Part shown: in pieces, positions 11,435 through 19,571 of the stretch
Layout of the letters: each line of letters begins with the position of its first letter
Position numbering within the stretch: position 1 is the stretch's first letter
Source: a virus
Reading direction: 5' to 3' (one strand)
DNA: 42,290 nt
Virus record (IMG/VR): IMGVR_UViG_3300008262_002979
Location: 1-42,290 of that record
The notes under the pieces: model-generated
Told to the model about the DNA's origin: nothing
Database searches by the model: none
What the model saw: only the letters and a program-made list of their open reading frames with translations
Position numbers and translations under genes: made by a program

Positions 11435-12331
11435 TTATACTACTGGAGTGTAGTCAATACCAGTTGTTGCTAAACCTACTAGTCCAATTGTAGTTTCAAA
11501 CGCTGCTAACTCACTTGCGGCAACTAATACATCAGCTTGTGATAACTTGCTGTTAGTCATCCATGCTGTATAATCAGTAACCTGTGTCAATGTAGCATCG
11601 GTGCCAAATACGTTTTTGTAAACGTGCTTGATGAATGTTTCATTGCTAACACCACCTGCGTCAGTTTTGTAAACATCTGTAGATAACAGGGCTTCTGCTA
11701 ATTGTTTATTGGTCCAGCCTGAGTCAGCAAGACTGATACCGATACCCTTGTATGCATTAGTAACATCAGCTGTACCAAGTGCGGCTGCTAACAATGCGTA
11801 CACATCACCAGCACGGCCTGTGGCATCATAGGCAATGGCTTTGTCTGTAAACACAACACGCTCGTGATCAGCAAGATTAAATTCCATGTTAGAAACTAGT
11901 GTGCTGTCTAATTCAATGTTACCAGCAGTTTTAGTAATTGTATATTCAGTACTTGCCCCGCCCATTGTGTAAGTGTCAACGCCTGTAGTGCCTGTGACAT
12001 CTACAGTAATATCAACTGTACCATCTCCTACACGGCCTGTACCTACTACACCAAAAGTAGCAATCTTACCAGCAGTACCAACTGTGGCTACTGTAACGAT
12101 TAGGTTGTTGGCAATAGTGCCGCCTAATGCTGTGCCAGCAAGAGTGATTGTATCGCCTGCAACATAGCCTGTACCTGCACTAGCAGCTAATGAGTCAAGA
12201 ACAACTGAATATGTTCCGTTGGTTTTTGTTACATCGAATGTAGCGCCATCACCTGATCCGCCAGTTAAGCCTGTAACATTTTGGTAGGTTGCGTTAATTG
12301 CCTTGTCTTTAATTGTAATTGTTGTTGTCAT
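11435..12331 (-). CDS. repetitive Gly/Thr-rich protein with DUF4214-like C-terminus
   Basis: 298 aa. Residues 1-140 are Gly/Thr/Val-rich beta-type repeats (GYVAGDTITLAG, then TVDITVDVTG). About residue 155 starts LADHERVVFTDKAIAYD, followed by GRAGDVYALLAAALG, and a helical tail follows (KHVYKNVFGTDATL). This matches the DUF4214-type region at the end of secreted RTX/S-layer-like proteins of betaproteobacteria. It could be a virion decoration or adhesin, or a surface protein made in the host cell. There is no signal peptide. Start preceded by AAGGAAAT. Terminator follows directly. Confidence 0.6.
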   Translation of the reverse strand: MTTTITIKDKAINATYQNVTGLTGGSGDGATFDVTKTNGTYSVVLDSLAASAGTGYVAGDTITLAGTALGGTIANNLIVTVATVGTAGKIATFGVVGTGRVGDGTVDITVDVTGTTGVDTYTMGGASTEYTITKTAGNIELDSTLVSNMEFNLADHERVVFTDKAIAYDATGRAGDVYALLAAALGTADVTNAYKGIGISLADSGWTNKQLAEALLSTDVYKTDAGGVSNETFIKHVYKNVFGTDATLTQVTDYTAWMTNSKLSQADVLVAASELAAFETTIGLVGLATTGIDYTPVV

Positions 12332-12382
12332 ATATTTCCTTATTTTAAATGAGTCATAAACTAATTAGTGGTTTATACTAAG

Positions 12383-12428
12383 ATTATACACAGTTCTGAC
12401 TGTAAAACATGTGCGTGTACGCACATGT
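12383..12428 (-). promoter_or_regulatory. promoter with 22-bp palindrome
   Basis: A TATAAT -10 (12383-12388) lies upstream of the DUF4214-like gene. Where the -35 should be sits an ACATGTGCG-TACA-CGCACATGT palindrome (12407-12428) instead of a consensus -35. This suggests control by a DNA-binding dimer, although the palindrome could also form an RNA hairpin. Confidence 0.45.
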
Positions 12429-12452
12429 TCGATACGAAATACAAGAAATATA

Positions 12453-12480
12453 GCCAAAAAAATAGGAACCTAAGTTCCTA
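12453..12480 (-). terminator. terminator of pstS
   Basis: TAGGAAC-TTAG-GTTCCTA followed by TTTTTTT on minus, downstream of pstS. Confidence 0.85.
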
Positions 12481-12524
12481 CTGCTGGCTACTTATCACAT
12501 TGTACGCTGCCAGCTAGCGAATTC

Positions 12525-13526
12525 TTATTTGATCTGTGTCCAAACACGTTCACGAATTTGTTTTGTTAAACTGTCTGGTAGTGCCACATAGTCCAAGTCA
12601 GCGGCATCTTTCTTGCCATTCTTAAATGCCCAATCAAAGAACTTTAGCACTTCATCGCTGGTGGCTTTGCTCTTTGGTTCTTTGTACATGATGATAAAAC
12701 TTGCAGAACTTACTGGCCAAGCATTGGGATTCTTTTGATCTACAATGCTCAGTCCCATACCAGGAACGCTAAACCAATCAGCACCGTCTGCCGCTGCCGC
12801 AAATGTTAAATCATCTGGACTAACATATTTGCCTGATTTGTTTTGTAGTTGTAAGAATACCATGTTGTTCTTCTTAACGTAAGCATACTCTACATAACCA
12901 ATACTACCTTTGATACGATTCACGTTGGCAGCAACACCTTCATTGCCTTTGCCACCCACTGAACTGGCAGCTGGCCATTTAACTGCGGCACCACGACCTA
13001 CTTTACTTAACCATTCAGGACTTACTGTAGCAAGATAGTCTGTCCAGTTAAATGTTGTTCCTGATCCATCAGCACGATGAACAATAGTGATTGGTGCATC
13101 TGGTAATGTCTTGCCTGGATTCAATGCTACTAACTTAGGATCATTCCACTTAGCAATAGTACCCATGAATACTTCTGCCATAACTGGTCCAGTGATACGT
13201 AGTTCGCCTGGCTTGAAACCATCTAAGTTAATAACAGGAACTGTTCCACCAATGATGGCAGGGAATTGTACTTGTCCATTCTTATCTAAATTTTCTCCAC
13301 TTACAGGAGCATCTGTTGCACCAAAGTCTACTGTCTTAGCATTGATTTGGCGTATACCGCCTGAACTACCGATACTCTGATAGTTTAAACTAGTGCCCGT
13401 AGCTTTTTTGTACCCTTCAGCCCATTTAGCGTAAATTGGAAATGGGAATGTAGCACCAGCACCTGTAATGTCTGCGTTTGCTGATAAAGTTACTGCGGCT
13501 AATAAAATTGCAATGAGGTTTTTCAC
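12525..13526 (-). CDS. pstS: phosphate-binding protein PstS
   Basis: 333 aa with a signal peptide (MKNLIAILLAAVTLSANA) and the PstS fold: ITGAGATFPFPIY at the mature N-terminus, SIGSSGGIRQI, FGATDAP and HRADGSGTTFNWTDYL phosphate-binding loops. It is the periplasmic subunit of the Pst ABC transporter; no PstCAB is in view, so it would feed the host's transporter, as known for cyanophage PstS. A Pho-box-like site lies upstream (13577-13594), plus a TAAATA box (13560-13565) and AAGGAG before the ATG. Flanked by its own terminator. Length is normal. Confidence 0.95.
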   Translation of the reverse strand: MKNLIAILLAAVTLSANADITGAGATFPFPIYAKWAEGYKKATGTSLNYQSIGSSGGIRQINAKTVDFGATDAPVSGENLDKNGQVQFPAIIGGTVPVINLDGFKPGELRITGPVMAEVFMGTIAKWNDPKLVALNPGKTLPDAPITIVHRADGSGTTFNWTDYLATVSPEWLSKVGRGAAVKWPAASSVGGKGNEGVAANVNRIKGSIGYVEYAYVKKNNMVFLQLQNKSGKYVSPDDLTFAAAADGADWFSVPGMGLSIVDQKNPNAWPVSSASFIIMYKEPKSKATSDEVLKFFDWAFKNGKKDAADLDYVALPDSLTKQIRERVWTQIK

Positions 13527-13576
13527 TGTAAGTCTCCTTCTGTGTTGTTCTTACACTAATATTTAAACACAAAATG

Positions 13577-13594
13577 ATTACAGTAATGTTACAA
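13577..13594 (-). promoter_or_regulatory. Pho-box-like site upstream of pstS
   Basis: TTGTAAC-ATTA-CTGTAAT on minus: two 7-mers similar to the PhoB half-site CTGTCAT/CTGTAAC, with the canonical 4-bp spacer, about 50 bp upstream of the pstS start. Suggests that host PhoB induces the gene under phosphate stress. Confidence 0.6.
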
Positions 13595-13611
13595 ACTTAA
13601 GAAATTTTAGC

Positions 13612-13641
13612 CAAAAAGATAGGACCCGAAGGTCCTATTTG
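13612..13641 (-). terminator. terminator of the tmRNA gene
   Basis: ATAGGACC-TTCG-GGTCCTAT followed by CTTTTT on minus, downstream of the tmRNA coding piece. Confidence 0.85.
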
Positions 13642-13857
13642 GTTGTTTATTTTACAAGGTAAGTCCTACCCCGGAGTTGCAGTTTCTTAGGCTGCGATTT
13701 CAAATTGCTCGTCATTCATTGCTGTAATGTCGAAGTCAACTGTGAAATACTCGAATGTATTTGCTTTTGCATTTACTTTGATTTGCTTGGATTACGTCCA
13801 TCGCCTATCGTGTTGCCGTCGCTAACTATTTGCCCAATCGATTACCGGAGCAGGCCC
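13642..13857 (-). ncRNA. ssrA: permuted tmRNA, coding piece
   Basis: The 5' strand GGGCCTG (13851-13857) pairs with CAGGTCC of the acceptor piece, creating the G3-U70 pair that specifies alanine. A D-loop-like CTCCGGTAATCGATTGGG follows. The resume context is AGTAAATGCA with the first GCA at 13768-13770. The tag frame runs 27 codons to TAA at 13687-13689, starting AKANTFEY and ending NDEQFEIAA, and so keeps the Ala-Ala end needed for ClpXP/ClpAP recognition. The tag is longer than the usual ~10-15 residues. No T-arm follows, so the gene is circularly permuted. The 3' end is set by the terminator hairpin; the exact mature end is not known. Confidence 0.82.
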
Positions 13858-13879
13858 AACTAAGCAGTTTCGCACCAAC

Positions 13880-13953
13880 TGGTGGATATAGCGAGAATTG
13901 ACCTCGCATTTTATAGATTCGGAATCCATCTGTCCTACTTGGACGATATACCC
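13880..13953 (-). tRNA. tRNA-Arg(CCG), within the tmRNA gene
   Basis: Acceptor GGGTATA/TATATCC, D-arm GTCCAAGTAGGAC, anticodon stem-loop ATGGA TTCCGAA TCTAT, T-arm GCGAG GTCAATT CTCGC, A73 and encoded CCA. It sits in the intervening segment between the acceptor and coding pieces of the permuted tmRNA, on the same strand. Confidence 0.9.
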
Positions 13954-13964
13954 GAAACCACTTA

Positions 13965-14029
13965 GGTGGACCTGGCGAGATTCGAACTCGCGTCTTGAAC
14001 ACATCCTCTTTGAAGGAATTACAACAATA
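13965..14029 (-). ncRNA. ssrA: permuted tmRNA, acceptor piece
   Basis: The minus strand reads GACGCGAG TTCGAAT CTCGC then CAGGTCC-A-CC, very close to the 3' end of bacterial tmRNA (GACGCGGGTTCAACTCCCGCCAGCTCCACCA type). No complementary GGACCTG-like strand lies upstream; it lies downstream at 13851-13857, beyond the tRNA-Arg, which is the permuted gene order. The encoded end is CCT, so CCA must be completed after transcription. The 5' end is estimated from the promoter. Confidence 0.82.
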
Positions 14030-14035
14030 ACTGTT

Positions 14036-14064
14036 ATTATACAGTCGCTAGTATTTATACGCAA
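14036..14064 (-). promoter_or_regulatory. promoter of tmRNA / tRNA-Arg unit
   Basis: TTGCGT (14059-14064), 17-bp spacer, TATAAT (14036-14041). A TATAAATA box (14052-14059) overlaps the spacer, as at 8719-8726. Confidence 0.75.
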
Positions 14065-14099
14065 GCATTTTGGTAAATATCTTTGTAGGAGCGAAAACT

Positions 14100-14378
14100 A
14101 TGGGTGATTTCTTTAAAATAGTAGCGGAACTAGGATTCCCAATTGCAGGTGCAATGGCAGCGGGCTACTTTGTTTTTCTAACATTAAAATTTATTCTTGC
14201 TGGTGTAACGTCTAGCGTAAACGGTATGGGCGGCATTATCAAAGGTTTAGACAGTCGTGTTGATACTATGACTAATCAACTACAGCGTATTGATGTTAAA
14301 GTAAGTCACGCTCTAGGCTTACAACCTGATTATGATAGAATTAGTAGAGCAGAACAAGCGGATCAAAGGAAAGACTAA
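14100..14378 (+). CDS. small membrane protein, holin-like
   Basis: 92 aa, starting at the ATG 7 nt after TAGGAG. One hydrophobic segment (residues ~12-38, GFPIAGAMAAGYFVFLTLKF) is followed by an amphipathic, probably coiled-coil tail (SRVDTMTNQLQRIDVKV). The same GFPI-x-A...GYF pattern occurs in the gene at 14557, so the two are paralogues. One TM plus a coiled tail suits a holin or envelope accessory, but function is not known. First gene of a three-gene plus-strand operon with TAATG overlaps. Confidence 0.6.
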   Translation: MGDFFKIVAELGFPIAGAMAAGYFVFLTLKFILAGVTSSVNGMGGIIKGLDSRVDTMTNQLQRIDVKVSHALGLQPDYDRISRAEQADQRKD

Positions 14379-14557
14379 TGAAGTATGTAGACTATGACTG
14401 GGATCTTCACAAAGATAAGATTGTGCTAGATCGCAAACTTAATATTGATAAGTTAGAGTGGCATGCAGGTGATCATTTTGAAGTTAGAAACACAGATGGC
14501 AGAGTAGAACTAGTTAAAGTTGATCCTGTTGTTAAATTTATTAAAGGGTACAAATAA
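14378..14557 (+). CDS. 59-aa acidic protein in membrane-protein operon
   Basis: The ORF starts MKYVDYDWDLHKDKIVLDRK and ends DPVVKFIKGYK. Both ends overlap neighbours by the shared base of TAATG, strong evidence of translational coupling. No signal peptide or TM. The fold is unknown; predicted short beta-strands. Confidence 0.7.
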   Translation: MKYVDYDWDLHKDKIVLDRKLNIDKLEWHAGDHFEVRNTDGRVELVKVDPVVKFIKGYK

Positions 14558-14916
14558 TGGATCCGGTAGAGTTAGTAAACAAATATGGATTCCCCATTGT
14601 TGCCGCAGGCGGCATGGGTTATTTCATTTACTATGTGTGGACATGGGTTACCACAGAAATCAAGCCCGTTATAGGACAAGCTAATGGAACTCTTATTGCT
14701 CTTATTGATCGCATTCGTATGTTGGACAACGACCTTATAAGATTAAATCAAAAGGTTGAAACTGTAATGGAACTACGTGGCAAGACCATTGAACGTGAGC
14801 GTATTGAAGCTGAGAAAGATATTAATCAGACTAGGCGTAGAGAAGATCCTAATCCGCCAATTGGTCCTAAACGTAAAGCAACTAAAGACGAAATTAAAGA
14901 CGCTGCTGGAGATTAA
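14557..14916 (+). CDS. small membrane protein, holin-like paralogue
   Basis: 119 aa. The N-terminal TM (residues ~9-32, GFPIVAAGGMGYFIYYVWTW) matches the first gene of the operon; then a coiled-coil (IRMLDNDLIRLNQKVETVMEL) and a charged, Lys-rich tail. It may form a membrane complex with its paralogue, for example in lysis or envelope remodelling; this is inference. A bidirectional terminator follows at once. Confidence 0.62.
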   Translation: MDPVELVNKYGFPIVAAGGMGYFIYYVWTWVTTEIKPVIGQANGTLIALIDRIRMLDNDLIRLNQKVETVMELRGKTIERERIEAEKDINQTRRREDPNPPIGPKRKATKDEIKDAAGD

Positions 14917-14940
14917 AAAAGGACCCTAAGGGTCCTTTTT
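14915..14940. terminator. bidirectional terminator
   Basis: AAAAAAGGACCC-TAA-GGGTCCTTTTT separates the converging plus-strand operon and the minus-strand cyclase gene and can serve both. Confidence 0.85.
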
Positions 14941-14942
14941 GT

Positions 14943-17006
14943 TTATTTCGACGTTGCTCGGTACGTACCGTCCCAATCTGCGGGTAGGTTTCTAGAGCGC
15001 ATTTCACCAATGCGTTCAATCCACAGTTCGTAGTAGTGATCCATCTTGCTGTCAAACTCGCCTGTAAGTTCGTTACATAATTCAATAGCCTTGTCCCACT
15101 GTTGTTTACGATAGTACTCTAACATTAACTCGTGATGTTCTCTAGCACTGATCCAATCAGCAGCAACAGTAACATCTGGATTGTAGAATACTGTAAAGAT
15201 ATTAACACCAATAGTTTTACCCTTAACAGCGATACAGTCTAGGGGAATAGTAAAGTAGTTGTCACCTACTCGAGCCTGTGTAAACTCACTGATAATAATC
15301 AACACACCATAGTTCTTAGTCTGCCCTTCTAATCGAGCTGTTAAACTAACGCTATCACCTAGTACGTCATAACCAAAGCGATCCTTACTTCCTATGTTAC
15401 CGATCAATGTCTGTCCTGTGTTAATACCTAGTCCGCAACCTACTAATGGCTTGCCTTCTTTGGTTAGTTCAATGTTAAACAACTCAACAGCATGTAACAT
15501 TTCAAGACCTGTACGCACACCTGCAAGCACATGATCCGGATCTTGTTCTTCTTGAATAGGGGCTCCGTGTACGTGTAAACTTGCATCACCAATGAATTTA
15601 ATTAAACAACCATTGTTGCGTAGGATAGGTTCTGCAATAGCAGTCATGTAGCGATTCATTGTGTTAGTAAACGCCACAACGTCATCGCCATAAGTTTCTC
15701 CTAAGCCAGTGAAGTTACGCATGTCGCTCATGATGACAGTGAGATCACGCTTCTCTCCGCCTAGTTTAATAAAGCTAGGATCTTTCTGTAGTCGTTCAAC
15801 AATAACAGGGTTTACATAACTACCAAACTGTTTCTTAATCTGCGACTTTTGCAAGAACTCACTTACAAACTTGATGCCATAGGCATGCAAAGCGACCAAA
15901 GTTGTGATAACTGCAAAGGCAGTAGCATCGAATAGGAATAGAAGATGACTATAAGCATAAATGCTGCCAGCAATACCCCCACCGACCAATACAACCACTG
16001 AGGCAAGTCCAACATATGTCCACCTTGTTAAAAATAGTAATAGTACACCTGCTATTAGTATAGCCATTATTTCTAAATCATTTGCGTAGCCGGGACGCTG
16101 AATATTACTTTGTGTAATCATAGTGCCAATGACTGCACCTTGTAAGTATTGTGGCCATACTTCGCCCTTGGCTGTACTGACTGGATTAACTAATCCGGCA
16201 GCACTAAGTCCAACGATAACAATGCCGCCATCAAATGATTCTGGCAACTTCATGTAGCTGTACTCTCGAGGAGTAGCTGACCAGTCAATCCAAACACGAC
16301 CTAGATCGTCTGTAGGTATTTTACCAAACTTAGGAACACGCACAGCTTCTACACCCATGTCCCCAATCTTAACTTGGAACTTAGGATCTTTGGCAGCTAC
16401 ACGTAGCGTTTCTAATGCTAGGCTAGGATGCAGTTGTTCTTGACTTAGTATGACCATTGGCATACGACGAACAACACCATCAATCTCTGGGAATGTGTTA
16501 ACTACACCAACACCAGCAGCTAGACTTTCTTGTGGCTCAACGTTGCTGATAAATCCAGGATACTCTACAACTAGGCCTTTTGGATCCATGCCAATAGCCT
16601 GCGCTGGGCTTCCATGATTAGTATTCTTTTGTTTCTCACTACCCAGTGTAGGTAACACTACAGGATATTTTTTAAGAGTTTCACCTAATACAGCATCTTT
16701 ACCAAAGCGATCTTTCTCTGGCATTAGCACGTTGAATACAACTAAGCCGGCTTCACGCTTGTAAAGTTCTTTAATAATGTCAGCATACATGTCTCTAGGA
16801 AACGGAAACTGTCCTAGCTTATCTAATGTAGCTTCGTCAATGTTAACTGTATAAACAGGAACATCTTTAGCCTGCTGGCTTGTGATTAGTTGATCAAAAT
16901 AACGCAGTCTTACTGATTCTATGAAACTAGGATCTGCAATACGAATTAAGAGTAATAATGCTAAAGTGGCGATTGCTAGCCAAGGGGATAATAATATTTT
17001 CTTCAT
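14943..17006 (-). CDS. CHASE2-domain class III adenylate cyclase
   Basis: 687 aa. An N-terminal TM is followed by an extracytoplasmic CHASE2 sensor (about 25-315, with YTVNIDEATLDKLGQFPFPRD), three TM helices (~325-395) and a class III cyclase domain (~405-610). Metal Asp residues are visible in VIMSDMRNFT and IGDASLHVHG; Lys in IKFIGD and Asp in YDVLGD fit ATP specificity. The transition-state Asn is replaced by Ser (GDSVSLTARLE), so activity may be low. It ends the curli-like operon and could report envelope or fibre state through cAMP. A TAAATA box (17011-17016) lies 4 nt before the ATG, with no Shine-Dalgarno. I know of no common phage counterpart. Confidence 0.88.
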   Translation of the reverse strand: MKKILLSPWLAIATLALLLLIRIADPSFIESVRLRYFDQLITSQQAKDVPVYTVNIDEATLDKLGQFPFPRDMYADIIKELYKREAGLVVFNVLMPEKDRFGKDAVLGETLKKYPVVLPTLGSEKQKNTNHGSPAQAIGMDPKGLVVEYPGFISNVEPQESLAAGVGVVNTFPEIDGVVRRMPMVILSQEQLHPSLALETLRVAAKDPKFQVKIGDMGVEAVRVPKFGKIPTDDLGRVWIDWSATPREYSYMKLPESFDGGIVIVGLSAAGLVNPVSTAKGEVWPQYLQGAVIGTMITQSNIQRPGYANDLEIMAILIAGVLLLFLTRWTYVGLASVVVLVGGGIAGSIYAYSHLLFLFDATAFAVITTLVALHAYGIKFVSEFLQKSQIKKQFGSYVNPVIVERLQKDPSFIKLGGEKRDLTVIMSDMRNFTGLGETYGDDVVAFTNTMNRYMTAIAEPILRNNGCLIKFIGDASLHVHGAPIQEEQDPDHVLAGVRTGLEMLHAVELFNIELTKEGKPLVGCGLGINTGQTLIGNIGSKDRFGYDVLGDSVSLTARLEGQTKNYGVLIIISEFTQARVGDNYFTIPLDCIAVKGKTIGVNIFTVFYNPDVTVAADWISAREHHELMLEYYRKQQWDKAIELCNELTGEFDSKMDHYYELWIERIGEMRSRNLPADWDGTYRATSK

Positions 17007-17016
17007 TATATATTTA

Positions 17017-17499
17017 CTATCTAACTATCATAGCGAAAGTAAACATCACTGTAGGAACAGCTATTGCCATGAAACTTGTACCTATAAGCACTCTATCTAT
17101 CATGTCAGATTGTGCTTGAATCCTAGCATTTTTAATGTCTGCTTCTAGTTTAGCACGTTCCTTATACATACGCACACGCTCGGCCATCATTTCATCCCAA
17201 ACATCTTTGTTCCCGGACCATATCAACATCTCTTTTAATTCTTTTTCAGCATCACGTAGAGCCTTGCTTTGCATGGCAATCTGAACTGACATAGCTCTAA
17301 TCTGTCCGTCTGTAAGAATCTTTTTACTGTTTTGTGCCGCGACATTAGCACCATGAATCTTATCGCTGTTTTCAAAGAACTTGGCAAACTGTCCGTAGAG
17401 GCTGTTAACGTCTTTGCCTAGAGCAATGGCTTTTTTGATATAGCCCACTGACTGCTGTGCGGCTGTGAAGGCAATGCCAAGTGTGATAGGATCAATCAT
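17017..17499 (-). CDS. 160-aa coiled protein with C-terminal TM
   Basis: The ATG at 17499 is preferred to an upstream in-frame codon because it overlaps the previous stop (ATGA) and has AAGGAG upstream. The protein starts MIDPITLGIAFTAAQQSVGY, has long charged helices (residues ~60-130), and a hydrophobic C-terminus (FMAIAVPTVMFTFAMIV). It looks like a tail-anchored membrane protein. Family unknown. It lies between the adhesin and the cyclase, so it may couple them. Confidence 0.65.
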   Translation of the reverse strand: MIDPITLGIAFTAAQQSVGYIKKAIALGKDVNSLYGQFAKFFENSDKIHGANVAAQNSKKILTDGQIRAMSVQIAMQSKALRDAEKELKEMLIWSGNKDVWDEMMAERVRMYKERAKLEADIKNARIQAQSDMIDRVLIGTSFMAIAVPTVMFTFAMIVR

Positions 17500-17660
17500 G
17501 TTTTCTTGGGCTCCTTGTCCTTGGGTGGCTTTTGCGGTTTGTCCCATTCTAAACATACCACTCGACGATTGTAAACATCTCCCGTCCACGTCCACTTCAC
17601 ACACCTTGGTTCTTGGGCTAACATACCTGCCAACATCAATGAACCAATGGCGTTAAACAT
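17496..17660 (-). CDS. 54-aa small protein in the curli-like operon
   Basis: The ORF starts MFNAIGSLMLAGMLAQEPRC and ends KPPKDKEPKKT. A short hydrophobic N-terminus could be a signal or anchor; the rest is basic and Pro/Lys-rich. It starts 1 nt after the adhesin stop and ends by ATGA overlap with the next gene, so it is well embedded in the operon. Confidence 0.6.
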   Translation of the reverse strand: MFNAIGSLMLAGMLAQEPRCVKWTWTGDVYNRRVVCLEWDKPQKPPKDKEPKKT

Positions 17661-17661
17661 A

Positions 17662-19571
17662 CTATGGTCCTGTGCCCTGTGTTACTGAAACACTACATCC
17701 GGCTAATGTAGCACACTGTTGAGTAATGTTAATGTTTTGTGCTGTAGTGCCTTGTTGTATTAGATTAACTGTGCTAGACCCGCCAGCATTGGTTAAGTTA
17801 ACTGTGGCCTTGTGGCTACCTGCATCCTTTTGATTAGCAGAGACATTGTGTCCGTTGCCAGTTAATGCCAAATCAAAGTAACTGCCTGAACCTTGTTGTG
17901 TAACATCAAACACGTTGGTATTACCATTGACGATGCCAAAGAATGTTTTCTCACCATTACCTATTTGCTTTAGTGAAGCATTGTTGCCCGTGCCAGTAAC
18001 ATCAACATAGGCAAAATGGCCACTAGTAGTGCCGCCATCATTGCTCTGTTTTAAGGATATTGTGTTTGTGTTGCCGTTGATGTTTAAGCCCATATAGTGA
18101 CCACCACTTTCACTACCATCTTTTAATCCTGTTGTAGGGCTACGTGATTGCCATATAGTAACATTATTAGTGTTACCCTTAATGGCAAACTCAATAAGAT
18201 TTTTTCCTAGTGTGTCACCTTGCTTGATATTAACTGTGTTACTAGAACCTTCAAGTGTTGCATAAGTAGTTCCGCCTAGACCTGAAATCTTATTGTAAAA
18301 TCCAGTCTGTTCTACAGTAACTGAGTTATTACTACTGCCAATCTTTTCTTCAACATATAAACTGTTGCCCAAAGAAACATTGCTTACACGACCTTTGGCT
18401 GAATTTTTCTGTGTAGTTTGATTTACAGTGATATCACTAGTTGCGGGCCAAGTAGGAGCACAGTCGGCACAAACGCTGCCAGCTTGTCCTGGGTTACTAG
18501 GAGTTCCGCCTGAACCTGTAGCAGTCGAAGTTACTCCATCATTTAAATCATAGTAGTAGGTGACTTCACCAATCTGCATACTGTCATAGGGTAATGCACA
18601 TTGTCCAGTACAACCTGCTGGAGCATTGCCTGCTTTAGTCGTAGGGAATAGAATGAAGTAGTAAACATAGGCAGTGGTGTTGCCTGTTTGTATCTCAGGG
18701 CTAGTCCAGTAGCGTGACTCACTTAGGTGGTGTTGCCTGTTTGTATCTCAGGGCTAGTCCAGTAGCGTGACTCACTTAGACTTAGTGAGTCTTGCTTAAT
18801 CAATGTCCAAGTAACGCCGTCATTTGATCCGTATAACTTATAGCTTGTAGGATCACGACCTGAAAAGTCATTGGCAGTGGTAATAGTAAACTTTTGAACT
18901 ACACGACCTTGACTCAGTTTGACAGTAACACCTGCGTTAGCCTTGTCAAAGTTTAGATACTTGGTGTTAGGATTGCCGTCGAAAGCATTGGCAGCACCTT
19001 CACCGGGAGGACTGTTATTGCTTGTAGGATAGATGTTGCTGATAACAACAGGATTACTGTTAGTATTAACTGTTTGCCAATCAACTGTCGGCGTTGCCGG
19101 TGCTGCTGTTTGCCCTGCTGCTAGTGGAGTTGAACTGGCATAAGTGTAATTGTTTAGATCTGTACTTGTAACGCTAGTATCCATATTAGTAAAACTAGCA
19201 CTTGACCCGTAGCTATACCCTTGTGCTGTAGTAATAACATTGCCAAAGAATCCACTAGCGCCATTACCTAAAGCAGTGATATCACCGGTATCGTGTACAA
19301 TGCTGTGCTGTGTACCGTTGCTGTTCATCAACTTTAATCCGTAAGTGCCAGGATTAGTTGTGCTGGCAAAGAATTGAAAATATTGTCCTGCTGTAGTCGT
19401 AACAGTTTGAAAGTTTTTATTGTAAGGTGCAATAAAGTTGCTGGCGTTTAATGTTGTTCCACTCCAATTATACTGCACATCAAATATTTGGTTGATACCA
19501 AACTTACCGTCAGTGATGGCAGCAAATGCATTAGAGCATACGAACATTAAGGCTAATAATATCTTTTTCAT
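17662..19571 (-). pseudogene. discoidin plus curlin-repeat adhesin, frameshifted by 53-bp duplication
   Basis: Two ORFs (19571-18723 and 18579-17662) are one gene interrupted by an exact 53-bp tandem duplication (18674-18779). Removing one copy restores 619 codons (618 aa). The product has a signal peptide (MKKILLALMFVCSNAFAA), an F5/8 type C (discoidin)-like domain (about 200-310, NFDKANAGVTVKLS ... YKLYGSNDGVTW ... MQIGEV), a Cys pair (CADC) and curlin-like repeats to the end (NTNNVTIWQ, NTNTISLKQ, GNNASLKQIGN). It starts by ATGA overlap with fecR. A sugar-binding head on an amyloid-forming tail fits a surface adhesin. As assembled it is broken after ~282 residues; phase variation or assembly error are both possible. 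Confidence 0.8.
18674..18779. repeat. 53-bp exact tandem duplication
   Basis: Copies at 18674-18726 and 18727-18779 are identical. As 53 is not a multiple of three, the repeat shifts the reading frame of the adhesin gene and introduces TAA at 18723-18725. Confidence 0.95.

Noticed and set aside
12407-12428. Rho-independent terminator
   Set aside because: The hairpin lacks a T-run and pstS already has a strong terminator just before it.
13822-14064. 80-aa minus-strand ORF
   Set aside because: Covers the permuted tmRNA and tRNA-Arg; non-coding RNA features explain it better.
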